The notes: a model not told the origin generated them from the sequence alone. A stretch of DNA of 42,712 nt from Acidimicrobiales bacterium (GCA_020630195.1 JAHDBV010000033.1:1-42712); one strand, 5' to 3'. Numbered from the stretch's first letter, positions 24,283 through 32,774 are shown. Translations and numbers: made by a program.

Positions 24283-25071
24283 ATGTCCGACACCGCCACC
24301 ACCAAGTCCATCGGCCTCGCCGCCGCCAAGGCGATCTTCGCCGACTTCGACGTCGAGGCCTCGAGTGCCCTGCTCGCCGAGGACTACATCCAGCACAACC
24401 CCGGCATGCCGAGCGGCGCCGCCCCGATCCTCGGTGTGATCCCCGCCCTCGCCGAGGCCGGCCTCGCCGTCGACACCCACCGGGTGCTCGCCGAGGGCGA
24501 CCTCGTCGTCATGCACTCGACCTACACGAACGCCGACATGTTCGGCGCCCCGACCCTCGTCGCGTTCGACGTGTTCCGGATCGAAGACGGCGTGGTCGCC
24601 GAGCACTGGGACAACCTGCAGGTCCCCGGCGAGCCCAACGCCTCCGGCCGCACGATGACCGACGGTGCGACCGAGATCACCGACCTCGACGCCACCGCCG
24701 CCAACAAGGCCGTCATCGAGGGCTTCATCCGCGACGTGCTCATGGGCGGCGCCCCCGAACGCACCACCGACTACATCTCCACCGAGACCTACCTCCAGCA
24801 CAACCCCGGCGCCGGCGACGGACTCGACGCCCTCGGCGAGGCCATGGCCGCCATGGCCGAGGCCGGCCAGGCCATGGTCTACGAACGCACCCCGATCGTC
24901 GTGGCCGAAGGGAACTTCGTGTTCGCCGCCTCCGAGGGGACCATGGGCGAGACCCCCACCGCCTTCTTCGACCTGTTCCGCCTCGAGAACGGCCTGATCG
25001 TCGAGCACTGGGACGTCATGGCCGACATCCCGCCGGCCGACGCCTGGGCCCACACCAACGGCAAGTTCTGA
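24283..25071 (+). CDS. Protein with two tandem SnoaL/NTF2-like domains
   Basis: The protein has 262 residues from the ATG at 24283, with GAGGAG seven bases upstream. Two SnoaL-like folds lie in tandem. The first has LLAEDYIQHNPGMPSG near 28 and FDVFRIEDGVVAEHWDNLQ near 90. The second has YISTETYLQHNPGAGDG near 165 and FDLFRLENGLIVEHWDVM near 230. SnoaL-like proteins of this type (QHNP and EHWD motifs) are usually small single-domain proteins of unclear enzymatic role, sometimes isomerases or cyclases. The internal duplication would let one chain form what others build as a dimer. No cofactor site is visible. The gene is convergent with the PcfJ-like gene, 24 bases apart. Confidence 0.86.
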   Translation: MSDTATTKSIGLAAAKAIFADFDVEASSALLAEDYIQHNPGMPSGAAPILGVIPALAEAGLAVDTHRVLAEGDLVVMHSTYTNADMFGAPTLVAFDVFRIEDGVVAEHWDNLQVPGEPNASGRTMTDGATEITDLDATAANKAVIEGFIRDVLMGGAPERTTDYISTETYLQHNPGAGDGLDALGEAMAAMAEAGQAMVYERTPIVVAEGNFVFAASEGTMGETPTAFFDLFRLENGLIVEHWDVMADIPPADAWAHTNGKF

Positions 25072-25095
25072 ATCGCCGAGCCGCGGTGGTCACGC

Positions 25096-26508
25096 TCACG
25101 ACAGCAGCGTGATCACCGCCCGCTCGGTCGCCGTCGGCAGGCGCCGGTTCGCCGACCCCAGCAGCTGGTGCACGTGCAGCGACGCGTCCAGCTCCACCGC
25201 ACCGACCAACCGGTCGTCGAGCGTGACCCCGAGCACGATCGTCCGGCCCGTCGCGATCGCCGGTGCATAGGTGTCGAGGCAGTTGCGCAGCTCGTCGCCC
25301 CAGGCCGTGAGCTGGCGGGGCCCGTCGGGGAGTCGGAGTGTGAGGTCGCCGTCGCGGAGGAGATGGAGCCGGCGTGCCATCCGAGGATGGTCGAACCGGT
25401 CGGGCAGCTCGACCTCGTCCTCCGGTGCCACGGTCGGGGCGTACCGGGGTCGAGCCCACCCGGGTGCGGCCGGAGGCTCCGGTTCGGCGACCGGCCGCAG
25501 GCTCGGGAGTTCCTCCGCCGGGGGCACGATCGGCGCTGCGACCTCGTCGACCGATCGGCGAGCCGTCCGCACGCGGCGCCGTCGGACCGTCGGCCCGGCC
25601 TGGCCGACCGTGTCGCCGAGCGTCGAGGTCACCCGACGCTCCACGAGCTCCACCGACGGCGGCAACGCCGAGGTGCGCCCGCCGCAGCGCCGCCAGCCGT
25701 CCAGGGCGACCAACACCCGATGGGCGTGCTCGGCCGCATCGGCGCCGTCAGGTGTGGTCGTCAGCCGCACGACGTCACCGGGTGCGGCCGAGGCGAGCGT
25801 CACCTCCAACAACGAGACGTCGTCGACACTCGGCCGCATCGATCCCTCCGACGACGCCCCCCGGAGGAGGCGCACGAGATGATCGCCCTCCACACGGGCG
25901 GCCGTCGCCGCGAGCGCGAGCGGCCACCAGTCGACCCCGCCCTCCGGGTCGGCCAGCAACTCGGCGATGGCCCGCACCACCGGCCGATTCGCCCGGCGGC
26001 CCAACAGCCGCCGAGCACCCGAGGTCACATCGGGTCCGTGCAGCAGGGTCGCCGCCCAGCGGGGCACCTCACGGATCGGTGAGCCCGCGGCGGTCCGCTC
26101 CCGATCGGGATCGCCCCGCAGCAGCGGCCAGGCCGCCCGCAGCGCCACGCCGACCGCATCGACCCCGTCGAGTGCGGAGGCACGCCACCAGCCGGCATCG
26201 TCGCCCGCCGCCACCAGATCGGCCCGCACCCGGTCGACCCACTCGTTGGGCCGGGCATCCGCCCGGGCCGCCACCGTGCGCACGTGATCGATCCACACCC
26301 CCGGCTGGATCGACACGTCGACCACCCGGGCCCCGTCGAGAAACGGCAGTCCGAGCCGAAGTCGTCGCTCGTCGCCGAGCTCCGCGACGGCCGCCACCAC
26401 CGACGAGCCGTCACCCGTGCCGACCGTCGCGGCCGTCCGGATCATCCGCCATCCCGACGGTGTGGCCGCGCTCGCGTCGAGCCGCAGCGGTGCACCGAGT
26501 TCCAACAT
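25096..26508 (-). CDS. PcfJ-like protein
   Basis: The protein has 470 residues from the ATG at 26508, with GGAGGT nine bases upstream. The C-terminal 90 residues resemble the PcfJ-like domain first noted on conjugative plasmids: LPDGPRQLTAWGDELRNCLDTY, then VLGVTLDDRLVGAVELD and VHQLLGSANRRLP. The preceding 380 residues are helical and Trp/Arg-rich with no known domain, and a Pro/Glu-rich linker lies near 345-385. PcfJ-domain proteins also occur on chromosomes with unknown function. No conjugation genes are nearby, so a conjugative role should not be assumed. Coding bias matches the chromosomal neighbours. Confidence 0.72.
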   Translation of the reverse strand: MLELGAPLRLDASAATPSGWRMIRTAATVGTGDGSSVVAAVAELGDERRLRLGLPFLDGARVVDVSIQPGVWIDHVRTVAARADARPNEWVDRVRADLVAAGDDAGWWRASALDGVDAVGVALRAAWPLLRGDPDRERTAAGSPIREVPRWAATLLHGPDVTSGARRLLGRRANRPVVRAIAELLADPEGGVDWWPLALAATAARVEGDHLVRLLRGASSEGSMRPSVDDVSLLEVTLASAAPGDVVRLTTTPDGADAAEHAHRVLVALDGWRRCGGRTSALPPSVELVERRVTSTLGDTVGQAGPTVRRRRVRTARRSVDEVAAPIVPPAEELPSLRPVAEPEPPAAPGWARPRYAPTVAPEDEVELPDRFDHPRMARRLHLLRDGDLTLRLPDGPRQLTAWGDELRNCLDTYAPAIATGRTIVLGVTLDDRLVGAVELDASLHVHQLLGSANRRLPTATERAVITLLS

Positions 26509-26702
26509 GCTGACGCGACCTCCATCACCCGGGCGGCTGCCCGACTCGTCCCCGCCCGAGACCGAACACACGTTCGCGCGGGTCGGCGCCGGCGACAAGA
26601 GCGCGCGTCGCGATTTCCCGAACCGGACGGTCGCCTCCCCCCGCTGGGGGACGAAGGTCCGATCCGCGCGACTCCGGAGGGTGCTCGTTCGTCACTCCGG
26701 GT

Positions 26703-27023
26703 GTGACCGCCTCCTTTGCCACCGCAGCACCTCAGACCCTGGGTCGTCGTGATGTGGCACCCACCGGACTCGAGCTCGTCGTCAACGGCGCCGACGAACG
26801 TGTCCCGGCTCGGACGGCGGCCACCATCTCGTCACCGATGCCCGTCCGACGGATCGCGTCGGTCACCCTGGCCGCCCTCGCGGTGGTCCTCGAGCTCGCC
26901 GTCCTGGCGGCGCTCGTCATCGATCTCCAGCTCGCCGCCGCCACCTTCGGGGTGCTCGTGCTGGCACTGCTCGGCGTGCGGGTCCTGCGGCCCGCCGACC
27001 GTCCGGCGTCCGCCCCGGTCTGA
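26703..27023 (+). CDS. Possible small membrane protein
   Basis: This is a 106-residue frame with a GTG start. Two hydrophobic segments lie near residues 50-72 (IASVTLAALAVVLELAVLAALVI) and 75-95 (LAAATFGVLVLALLGVRVL). The N-terminal 45 residues are polar and look poorly conserved. An ATG at 26838 would give a compact 61-residue protein containing only the membrane part and may be the true start. No strong ribosome binding site was seen for either. It is convergent with the EamA transporter gene across a gap with two strong hairpins. Confidence 0.5.
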   Translation: MTASFATAAPQTLGRRDVAPTGLELVVNGADERVPARTAATISSPMPVRRIASVTLAALAVVLELAVLAALVIDLQLAAATFGVLVLALLGVRVLRPADRPASAPV

Positions 27024-27062
27024 ACCCTCTCTCCCCCCTCAGACCGGGCGGGCGGCCGCCAC

Positions 27063-27099
27063 CGTTTCGCGACGGACGTTCGGCGATCGCCGCGAAACG
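27063..27099. terminator. 9-bp inverted repeat in a convergent gap
   Basis: CGTTTCGCG and CGCGAAACG are perfect 9-bp arms around a 19-base spacer that itself contains GCGATCGC. It lies 40 bases after the small membrane gene. It may be a terminator for that gene or a protein-binding palindrome. Confidence 0.5.
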
Positions 27100-27172
27100 A
27101 TGGCAGCGACGAATCGGGCGGCATGTGTGCCGAGCGAAGGGGGGAAGCTCGCGCCACCACGACCCGTCGAGG

Positions 27173-27208
27173 GCGTTGCTACCCCACGGTTCGGTCCGTG
27201 GCCAACGC
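27173..27208 (-). terminator. Two-tier stem-loop after the EamA transporter gene
   Basis: The outer stem GCGTTG/CAACGC and inner stem CCACGG/CCGTGG enclose the loop TTCGGT, with an asymmetric internal loop between them. It begins about 30 bases past the transporter stop on the minus strand. Confidence 0.55.
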
Positions 27209-27238
27209 AAGTATCGGGACTGACACAAACCGACCAGC

Positions 27239-28186
27239 TCAGGCGTCGACCGCCAGTGGTCGGATGGTCGGCGCGGTCCGACGTTCGAGCTGGCGCTCCC
27301 GCCAGAAGATGAACACCCCGGTCGCCACGATGATCGAGATGCCGACCCACTGGAGCCCGCCCGGGAAGTCGCCGAACACGAGATAGCCGAACGTCGTGGC
27401 CGTGACGATCTCGAGGTAGTTGAACGGCGCCAGCACACTCGCCTCGGCGAGGCGGAACGCCACCACGACGAGCAGGTGGGCGACGGTCGAGATGAGGCCC
27501 ACCCCGGCCATCAGCAACCACCCCGTCGTCGAATCGGGCAGCCGGAACGACAGGTCGTCGAGCCCGATCGCCGTGCCGAGGATCAGCACCGGCACGGTCA
27601 ACAGGATCGCCCCGCTCGCCGACCACAGCTGGATCGTGACCGCGTGGTCGTCGCCACCATGGCGGCGGGTCACGAGCAGGTAGACCGCGAACAGGAACGC
27701 CGTGCCGAGCGGGAGCAGGCTCACCGGCCCGAACAGCTCGTACGACGGCTGGATCACGAGCAGCGCACCGGCGAAGCCGATCGCCGCGGCGATCCGCCGC
27801 GGCCAACCGACCTCCTCCCGCAGCACCATCGCGGAGAGGGCGATCAGGATCATCGGCTCGACGAAGAACACGGCGATCGCATCCGCCAACGGCATCGAGG
27901 TGAGCGCGACGAAGAACAGCAGGCTCGACCCGCCGTGCAGCACCCCACGCAGCAGATGGACCCGGGGGCGGGTCGGGCGCAGCGGGGTCCGCCGACCGGT
28001 GGGGGTGAGCACCACCACGAGCAGCACGAGCCACACGATCTGGCCGCCGAACCGGCCGAGCGCGATCGTCGCCGGCGGCACGTCGTGCTCGGTCGACAGG
28101 AGCTTGCCGAACGCGTCCATCAACGGGATCACCGTCATCGCGACGGTCATCAGGGCCATGGCCCGCACGACGGGAGCTCGGAACAC
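27239..28186 (-). CDS. EamA-type (drug/metabolite) transporter
   Basis: This is an inner-membrane exporter-type carrier of about 315 residues with ten predicted helices in two EamA repeats. The first repeat includes LLFFVALTSMPLADAIAVFF near 87-106 and ALLVIQPSYELFG near 142. The second includes LLVVVAFRLAEASVLAPFNY near 240 and WVGISIIVATGVFIFW near 282. The APFNYLEIV and LADAIAVFF stretches are typical of the DMT superfamily. The start is uncertain: GTG 28186 or ATG 28159 or 28150. The frame is open further upstream but overlaps the carbonic anhydrase gene and is Arg-rich there. The substrate is unknown. It lies downstream of the carbonic anhydrase gene on the same strand. Confidence 0.87.
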   Translation of the reverse strand: MFRAPVVRAMALMTVAMTVIPLMDAFGKLLSTEHDVPPATIALGRFGGQIVWLVLLVVVLTPTGRRTPLRPTRPRVHLLRGVLHGGSSLLFFVALTSMPLADAIAVFFVEPMILIALSAMVLREEVGWPRRIAAAIGFAGALLVIQPSYELFGPVSLLPLGTAFLFAVYLLVTRRHGGDDHAVTIQLWSASGAILLTVPVLILGTAIGLDDLSFRLPDSTTGWLLMAGVGLISTVAHLLVVVAFRLAEASVLAPFNYLEIVTATTFGYLVFGDFPGGLQWVGISIIVATGVFIFWRERQLERRTAPTIRPLAVDA

Positions 28187-28248
28187 CCGGCGAGTCTGGT
28201 GGGGGAGTGCGGCCCCGTCGATCGGCCGCCCGCCCGGCGGGATCGGGC

Positions 28249-28770
28249 TCAGGCCGTGGTGGTCGCCACCACCTCGTCGAGGCGGCCCGACTCGGTCGTG
28301 TAGAGGTAGCCCGACACCGACGTGCCCGCCGGCAGCCCGGCCACGAGCGCGGCACAGTCGACCCGGATCGACTCGTTCGGATCGGCGATCGCCATCTCGG
28401 CCACGATCGACTCGTCGAGCCCGCCGTTGGCGGCGATCTGGGTGCGGATGCCGGCGTCGGAGAACATCATCGACCCGCACATCGTGTGATGCATCACGGC
28501 GACGTCCAGGCGCATGCCCGGGTCGACCATCGTGGCGGCCAGGCCGTGCAGGGCCCGCAACTCGTCGAGCACCCGATCGGTCACCCGCCCACCGACCGAA
28601 CGGATGACCGCCGCCTGGCCGGCCCCGAGCCCGAGCACGTGGGCCGGGTCGGTGCGGGCATCGAGACAGGTGACGATGACGGCCGGCAACCCCGGGGAGG
28701 GCGGCAACGACGACGGATCGACCTTGCCGAGCGCCGCTCGGTTCATGGCCACGGGATCACCGGTACGCAT
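28249..28770 (-). CDS. Beta-class carbonic anhydrase
   Basis: This is a zinc enzyme interconverting CO2 and bicarbonate. The protein has 173 residues, the size of the short beta-CA branch (as in mycobacterial Rv1284-like proteins). The zinc and catalytic residues are visible: CLDAR near 35-39 (Cys, Asp, Arg) and HHTMC near 94-98 (His, Cys). AAVIRSVGGRVTD near 53 and the first zinc motif match the family closely. The ATG at 28770 has AGGA about seven bases upstream. No signal peptide is present, so it is cytoplasmic. The downstream gene is the EamA transporter; no functional link is implied. Confidence 0.9.
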   Translation of the reverse strand: MRTGDPVAMNRAALGKVDPSSLPPSPGLPAVIVTCLDARTDPAHVLGLGAGQAAVIRSVGGRVTDRVLDELRALHGLAATMVDPGMRLDVAVMHHTMCGSMMFSDAGIRTQIAANGGLDESIVAEMAIADPNESIRVDCAALVAGLPAGTSVSGYLYTTESGRLDEVVATTTA

Positions 28771-28818
28771 GCACCGATCCTGCCGCCGCCGGAGCCCCGG
28801 GCACCAGCGGCGTCCCGT

Positions 28819-29112
28819 TCACAGCTCCCAGCCGGCCTCGGTGAGTCGGCGGCGGAGATCGAGGCGACGCTCGTCGCTCAACAACGTGCGGGCGCCGACT
28901 TCCACGGGCACCTCGATGCCCTCGAGGCGGCACGCTGCCAGCAGCCAGCGATCGTGTGCGTCGAACACCATCCGGTAGGCCTCGAGATCGGGCCGCATCA
29001 CATCCGGCGTGGCGGTCAGCACCCGGATCGCCTTCCAACGATCACGAACCTCCGCGGCGACCCGCTCGACACTCGTGGTCTCGTCCGCGTGGTGGAAGCC
29101 GGGGTGAGGCAC
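28819..29112 (-). CDS. Hypothetical protein, 97 residues
   Basis: This is a small helical protein with a GTG start, divergent from the RNA methyltransferase gene by 34 bases. It contains VAAEVRDRWKAIRVLTATPD and YRMVFDAHDRWLLAACRLEG, which look like packed helices with conserved-type Trp residues, and ends in a basic amphipathic segment (LLSDERRLDLRRRLTEAG). There is no known domain. The upstream ribosome binding site is poor, but the frame has strong third-position G/C preference and no competing frame of better quality. It lies just upstream of the carbonic anhydrase gene on the same strand. Confidence 0.62.
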   Translation of the reverse strand: MPHPGFHHADETTSVERVAAEVRDRWKAIRVLTATPDVMRPDLEAYRMVFDAHDRWLLAACRLEGIEVPVEVGARTLLSDERRLDLRRRLTEAGWEL

Positions 29113-29146
29113 GGGGGAAGTCTTGCATCCGGGCACACTGCGATGC

Positions 29147-30286
29147 ATGGCCCGGCGGAAGCGCACCACCCGATCCGCGTCCGTGATGGGTGTGGTGAGC
29201 ACGCCCGGCCTCGAGGACGTGACCCGGGCCGAGCTCGACGAGCTCGGCATCCGGGCCCGACGCATCGCCCCCGGTCTCCTCGAGGCCGAGGTCACCACCC
29301 GCCAGCTCTACGTCGCCACCGTGTGGCTGCGCACCGCCTCCCGGGTGATGCTGCGGATCGGCTCGTTCGAAGCCGAGTCGTTCATCGAACTCGAACGCCG
29401 GGCGCCCCGCATCGACTGGAGTGCCCACCTCGGCGACGGCGACGCCCCCGCCTTCCGGGTCACCTCCCACCGCTCGGCCCTGTGGCACACCGACGCCATC
29501 GCCGAACGCCTCCACGGCGTCGTCGGGCGGGCCGTCGACCCCGACGACCCGGACGATGCCGACACCCCCGTCCAGTCGTTCGTCATCCGGGTCGATCGCG
29601 ACACCGTGCACGTCTCGGTCGACGTCGCCGGCGACGGTCTGCACCTGCGCCCCTGGCGGCACCGCCCCGGCAAGGCTCCCATCCGGCCGACCCTCGCGGC
29701 GGCCGCCCTCCGCCTCGTCGGCTGGGACGGCGCGGTCCCGCTCCACGACCCGTTCTGCGGATCGGGCACCCTGCTCGTCGAAGCCGCCCTGCTCGCCGCC
29801 CGCCGCCCACCCGGCGGCACCGGCGGGTTCGCCTTCCAGCACTGGCCGTCGTTCGAACCCGGCACCTGGGCCTCGGCCAAGGCACACCGCCCCGGCGACG
29901 CACCGTCGGTCGTGCCGATCACCGGCGCCGACCGGGACGACGACGCCCTCGTCCGGGCCGCCGAGCACATCGAGGCCGCCGAGGTCGGCGACACGACCAG
30001 CGTCGCCCGCGCCGCCGTGTCCGACCTCACCCCCGACGACGGTCCCGGGCTCGTGATCGCCAACCCGCCCTACGGCAACCGCCTCGCCGCATCCGACCTG
30101 CGGCCGCTCTACCAGCGCTTCGGCACCGTCGTGGCCGAACGGCGCCCGGGCTGGAGCCTCGCCGTCATCGCCCCCGACGACCCGAAACTGCTCGGCAACC
30201 TCGATCGCCGGCTCGAGATCCTCGCCCGCTTCTCCAACGGCGGCACGCCTGTCGTCGTGGCGGCACGCGGCCCCGTGCCCGGCTGA
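29147..30286 (+). CDS. THUMP-domain SAM-dependent RNA methyltransferase
   Basis: The protein has 379 residues and is predicted to methylate rRNA or tRNA guanine at N2 (RlmL-N/Trm14-like). The basic N-terminus (MARRKRTTR) and the THUMP-like region (about 10-160; GVVSTPGLEDVTRAELDELG, then FRVTSHRSALWHTDAIAERL) bind RNA. The methyltransferase domain has the SAM motif DPFCGSGTLLVEAA near 200 and the catalytic motif IANPPYGNR near 303. HLRPWRHRPGKAPIRPTLAA precedes the SAM motif, as in the YcbY/RlmL N-terminal half. Length and order match single-activity members. Which RNA is modified cannot be told. Confidence 0.88.
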   Translation: MARRKRTTRSASVMGVVSTPGLEDVTRAELDELGIRARRIAPGLLEAEVTTRQLYVATVWLRTASRVMLRIGSFEAESFIELERRAPRIDWSAHLGDGDAPAFRVTSHRSALWHTDAIAERLHGVVGRAVDPDDPDDADTPVQSFVIRVDRDTVHVSVDVAGDGLHLRPWRHRPGKAPIRPTLAAAALRLVGWDGAVPLHDPFCGSGTLLVEAALLAARRPPGGTGGFAFQHWPSFEPGTWASAKAHRPGDAPSVVPITGADRDDDALVRAAEHIEAAEVGDTTSVARAAVSDLTPDDGPGLVIANPPYGNRLAASDLRPLYQRFGTVVAERRPGWSLAVIAPDDPKLLGNLDRRLEILARFSNGGTPVVVAARGPVPG

Positions 30287-30292
30287 GCGGGC
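30277..30292. terminator. Short hairpin spanning the methyltransferase stop
   Basis: GCCCG and CGGGC (5 bp) enclose a 6-base loop containing the TGA of the methyltransferase gene. It sits right at the junction of two convergent genes and could act on either strand. Confidence 0.3.
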
Positions 30293-30760
30293 TCAGGGCA
30301 GGCGGACGATGCGGACCGACGATCGTTCGGTCGTCGACAACTCGATCGTGCCGGTCACGTCGCCCGACCACGTCGAGCTCGCCTCGAGCGCCCCGATCAA
30401 CAGATCCTGCTCGAACTGGGCCGCCTCGCTGCACTCGACCGGCGGCGGGGTCGGCACGGTGAACGTCGCCCGGCCACCGTCGACGCCACCGTCGACGATC
30501 GTGAACGACCCGAACAGCTGACCACACGACGTCCGGCCGACGAGGGCCGAATCGGGGGTGTCGATCCGCAACACGATCGAGCCGTCGGCGGGTTCGAGCA
30601 CCACCTCGTCGAGCACGATCCGCTCCACCAACCACTCACCGTCGAGTGGGCCGTTGCCGTCGACCCGCAACACACCACAGCCGGCCGAGACCATCACCAG
30701 GGCCACGAACCCTGCGACACGCACACGCCATGCCGTCGATCCGCCGGAGGATGCGACCAT
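30293..30760 (-). CDS. Small META-like lipoprotein
   Basis: The protein has 155 residues from the ATG at 30760. The signal peptide ends VSAGC, giving a lipidated Cys near 28. The remaining 125 residues form a beta-rich domain that resembles META/DUF306 proteins: LDGEWLVERIVLD near the start, then SCGQLFGSFTIVDG with the typical central Cys-Gly-x-x-x-G, and VECSEAAQFEQDLLIGALE with the second Cys. META-type proteins are secreted or envelope proteins of unclear function, some linked to stress resistance. The two Cys could form a disulfide. It is convergent with the RNA methyltransferase gene. Confidence 0.77.
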   Translation of the reverse strand: MVASSGGSTAWRVRVAGFVALVMVSAGCGVLRVDGNGPLDGEWLVERIVLDEVVLEPADGSIVLRIDTPDSALVGRTSCGQLFGSFTIVDGGVDGGRATFTVPTPPPVECSEAAQFEQDLLIGALEASSTWSGDVTGTIELSTTERSSVRIVRLP

Positions 30761-30795
30761 GGCCCGCAACCTACCGGTGCCCTACGGTCGCCCGT

Positions 30796-31815
30796 GTGGA
30801 ACTCTCGCTGCTGACCCTCGGCGACCTCCTGCCCGACCCGGCCACCGGGGTCCGGCCGAGTGAGCACGAACGACACCGCGCCCTCGTCGACCAGGCCGTG
30901 GCCGCCGAGGCCGCCGGATTCACGAGTGTGCATCTCGGCGAGCACCACGGCTCCGACTACCACCTGTCGAGCCCGCCCGTCGTGCTCGCCGCCATCGCCG
31001 AGCGCACCAGCCGGCTGACCCTGTCGACCGGGGTCGCCCTCGTCGCCAACCTCGACCCGGTCCGGATGGCCGAGGACTACGCCACCGTCGACGTGCTCTC
31101 CGGCGGACGGGTCGAGATCGTCGTCGGCCGGGGCAGCTTCTTCGCCCGCACGTTCGACTTCTTCGGGCAGGACCCGGCCGACTCGGCCGCCCTGTTCGAC
31201 GAACACCTCCGCCTGCTCGTGCGTCTGCTGCGGGAGGAGAACCTCACCACCGAAGCCGGCCACCGCCCCGCGCTCGAGCGCTTCACCAGCCGACCCCGGC
31301 CCCACGGGCCGCTGCCGGTGTGGGTCGGCGGCGGTTCGTCGACCACCACGATCGACCTCGCCGCCGAGCTCGGCTCGCCCCTGATGCTGCCGAGTGTGTT
31401 CGCCCCACCCGCCGCGTTCGTGCCCATGGTCGAGCGCTACCGGGAGCAGTGGGACCACCACGGCCACCCCGGCCCGCCCGTCGTCGGGGCCTGTTGCCAC
31501 ACCCACGTCGCCGCCACCACCGAGGCCGCCCGGGCCCGCTTCGAACCGACCTACGGGCAGTACTGGAACTGGGTGCAGGAACTGGTCACCGACTACACGC
31601 CCGGTGCGCCGTGGATGCCCTTCGACTTCGAGACCCTGCTCGCCGGGCCCGCCGTGGTCGGTTCACCGGCACAGGTCGTCGACACCATCGGTCGATGGCG
31701 CGAGACCCTCGGCCTCGACCGCCTCGCCTGCATGTTCGACCTCGGTGGGGTGCCCGCACCGACCGTGCTCGAGATGATCGAGACGATGGGTGCCGAGGTG
31801 GTGCCGCAGCTCTGA
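30796..31815 (+). CDS. Luciferase-like flavin/F420 monooxygenase
   Basis: The protein has 339 residues with a GTG start at 30796. It belongs to the bacterial luciferase TIM-barrel superfamily, which uses reduced FMN or F420. Characteristic stretches are AAEAAGFTSVHLGEHHGSDY near 36-55, TLSTGVALVANLDPVRMAED near 76, VLSGGRVEIVVGRGSFF near 101 and LPVWVGGGSS near 174. Cofactor choice cannot be decided from sequence. A putative F420-type reductase lies 10 kb downstream, showing that F420 may be available. The gene is convergent with the coiled-coil/basic-tail gene. The substrate is unknown. Confidence 0.88.
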   Translation: MELSLLTLGDLLPDPATGVRPSEHERHRALVDQAVAAEAAGFTSVHLGEHHGSDYHLSSPPVVLAAIAERTSRLTLSTGVALVANLDPVRMAEDYATVDVLSGGRVEIVVGRGSFFARTFDFFGQDPADSAALFDEHLRLLVRLLREENLTTEAGHRPALERFTSRPRPHGPLPVWVGGGSSTTTIDLAAELGSPLMLPSVFAPPAAFVPMVERYREQWDHHGHPGPPVVGACCHTHVAATTEAARARFEPTYGQYWNWVQELVTDYTPGAPWMPFDFETLLAGPAVVGSPAQVVDTIGRWRETLGLDRLACMFDLGGVPAPTVLEMIETMGAEVVPQL

Positions 31816-31827
31816 GCGGCGACGTCG

Positions 31828-32634
31828 TCAGCCCCGGGGGCCGGCGATGATCCCGTTCGTCGGCTTCCTCCGGCGGGCCGCCGGCCGCTTCTTCGACACC
31901 GCACCCTCGGCCCGCGACGGCCGGGTCCGGGTGCGCGAGGGCTTGCCCCGCTTGGTCGAGACCGACGTCTTCGCGGTCGGACGGCTGCGGCGGGTCGGGA
32001 CCCGCTTCGCACCCGTCGAGCCCGTGGCGGTGGCCCCACCCGTGAGCTCCACGAGCGACCGGCCCGACGCACCGAGGTCGTCGCCGACGTTCGACAACTT
32101 CGAGCCGGTCCGTCCCATCAACACGCCGAGCTTGCGGAGCCGATCCGACGCCGTGTCGAGCGAGGTGGCCACCGAGTTGATCCGGGTGGAGCCGTCGCTC
32201 ACCTGCGACCCGACCCCGAAGGTCTCCAACTTGTCGCCGATCGAATCGAACCCGCGCGACACCGCCTCGAGTTGGGTCACGCAGTCGTCGAGGGCTTCGG
32301 CCACGATCTTCAACAGATCCTGGGCGTCGACCCCGTCGTTCGAGCCGGCGAGGAAACGCGAGGCCGACGCCGTCGCCTCACCCGCGGTCTCGAGTGCGTT
32401 GCCGGAGCGGCCGAGGATGCCGGGGATGCGTTCGGCCAGATCGACCAGATCGTCGCCGTGGTCCTTCAACCAGCGCAGGGCGTCGAGCAGATCGTCGCCG
32501 TGGTCCCGGACGAGATCGAGCGAGGCGCCGAGATCGTCGCGTCGATCGGTGATCACGTCGATGGCGGCCTTGGCCTTGCCACCGGCTCCACCGAGGATGC
32601 CCTGCACCTCGTACTGCGTGTCATCCGTGGCCAT
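31828..32634 (-). CDS. Coiled-coil protein with a histone-H1-like basic tail
   Basis: The protein has 268 residues from the ATG at 32634. Residues about 10-200 are helical and partly repetitive: the near-repeats LVRDHGDDLLDALRWL and LKDHGDDLVDLAERI lie next to each other near 45-72, and a further helical stretch runs through ALETAGEATASASRFL and INSVATSLDTASDRLRKLG. From about 205 the sequence turns strongly basic and Lys/Arg/Pro/Ser/Thr-rich (KRVPTRRSRPTAKT, KKRPAARRRKP), like the C-terminal tail of histone H1 or actinobacterial HU-type proteins. This suggests binding to DNA or another polyanion. No family is recognised and no membrane segment is present. Confidence 0.72.
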   Translation of the reverse strand: MATDDTQYEVQGILGGAGGKAKAAIDVITDRRDDLGASLDLVRDHGDDLLDALRWLKDHGDDLVDLAERIPGILGRSGNALETAGEATASASRFLAGSNDGVDAQDLLKIVAEALDDCVTQLEAVSRGFDSIGDKLETFGVGSQVSDGSTRINSVATSLDTASDRLRKLGVLMGRTGSKLSNVGDDLGASGRSLVELTGGATATGSTGAKRVPTRRSRPTAKTSVSTKRGKPSRTRTRPSRAEGAVSKKRPAARRRKPTNGIIAGPRG

Positions 32635-32774
32635 GGGGTCCCCCGTTCGTCGCCTCGATCGGCCAGTCTCCCACGATCGGGCCCGGGCGTCGCTGAGGGT
32701 GGCCCGCCCGGCTGACATCGAGCGTTCATCTCCGGTGGTTGACGTTTTGTAAAGCCAGGGCGAGGCTTCGACGA

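Noticed and set aside
28187-28480. N-terminal extension of the EamA transporter
   Set aside because: It overlaps the carbonic anhydrase gene in another frame and is Arg/Gly-rich rather than membrane-like.
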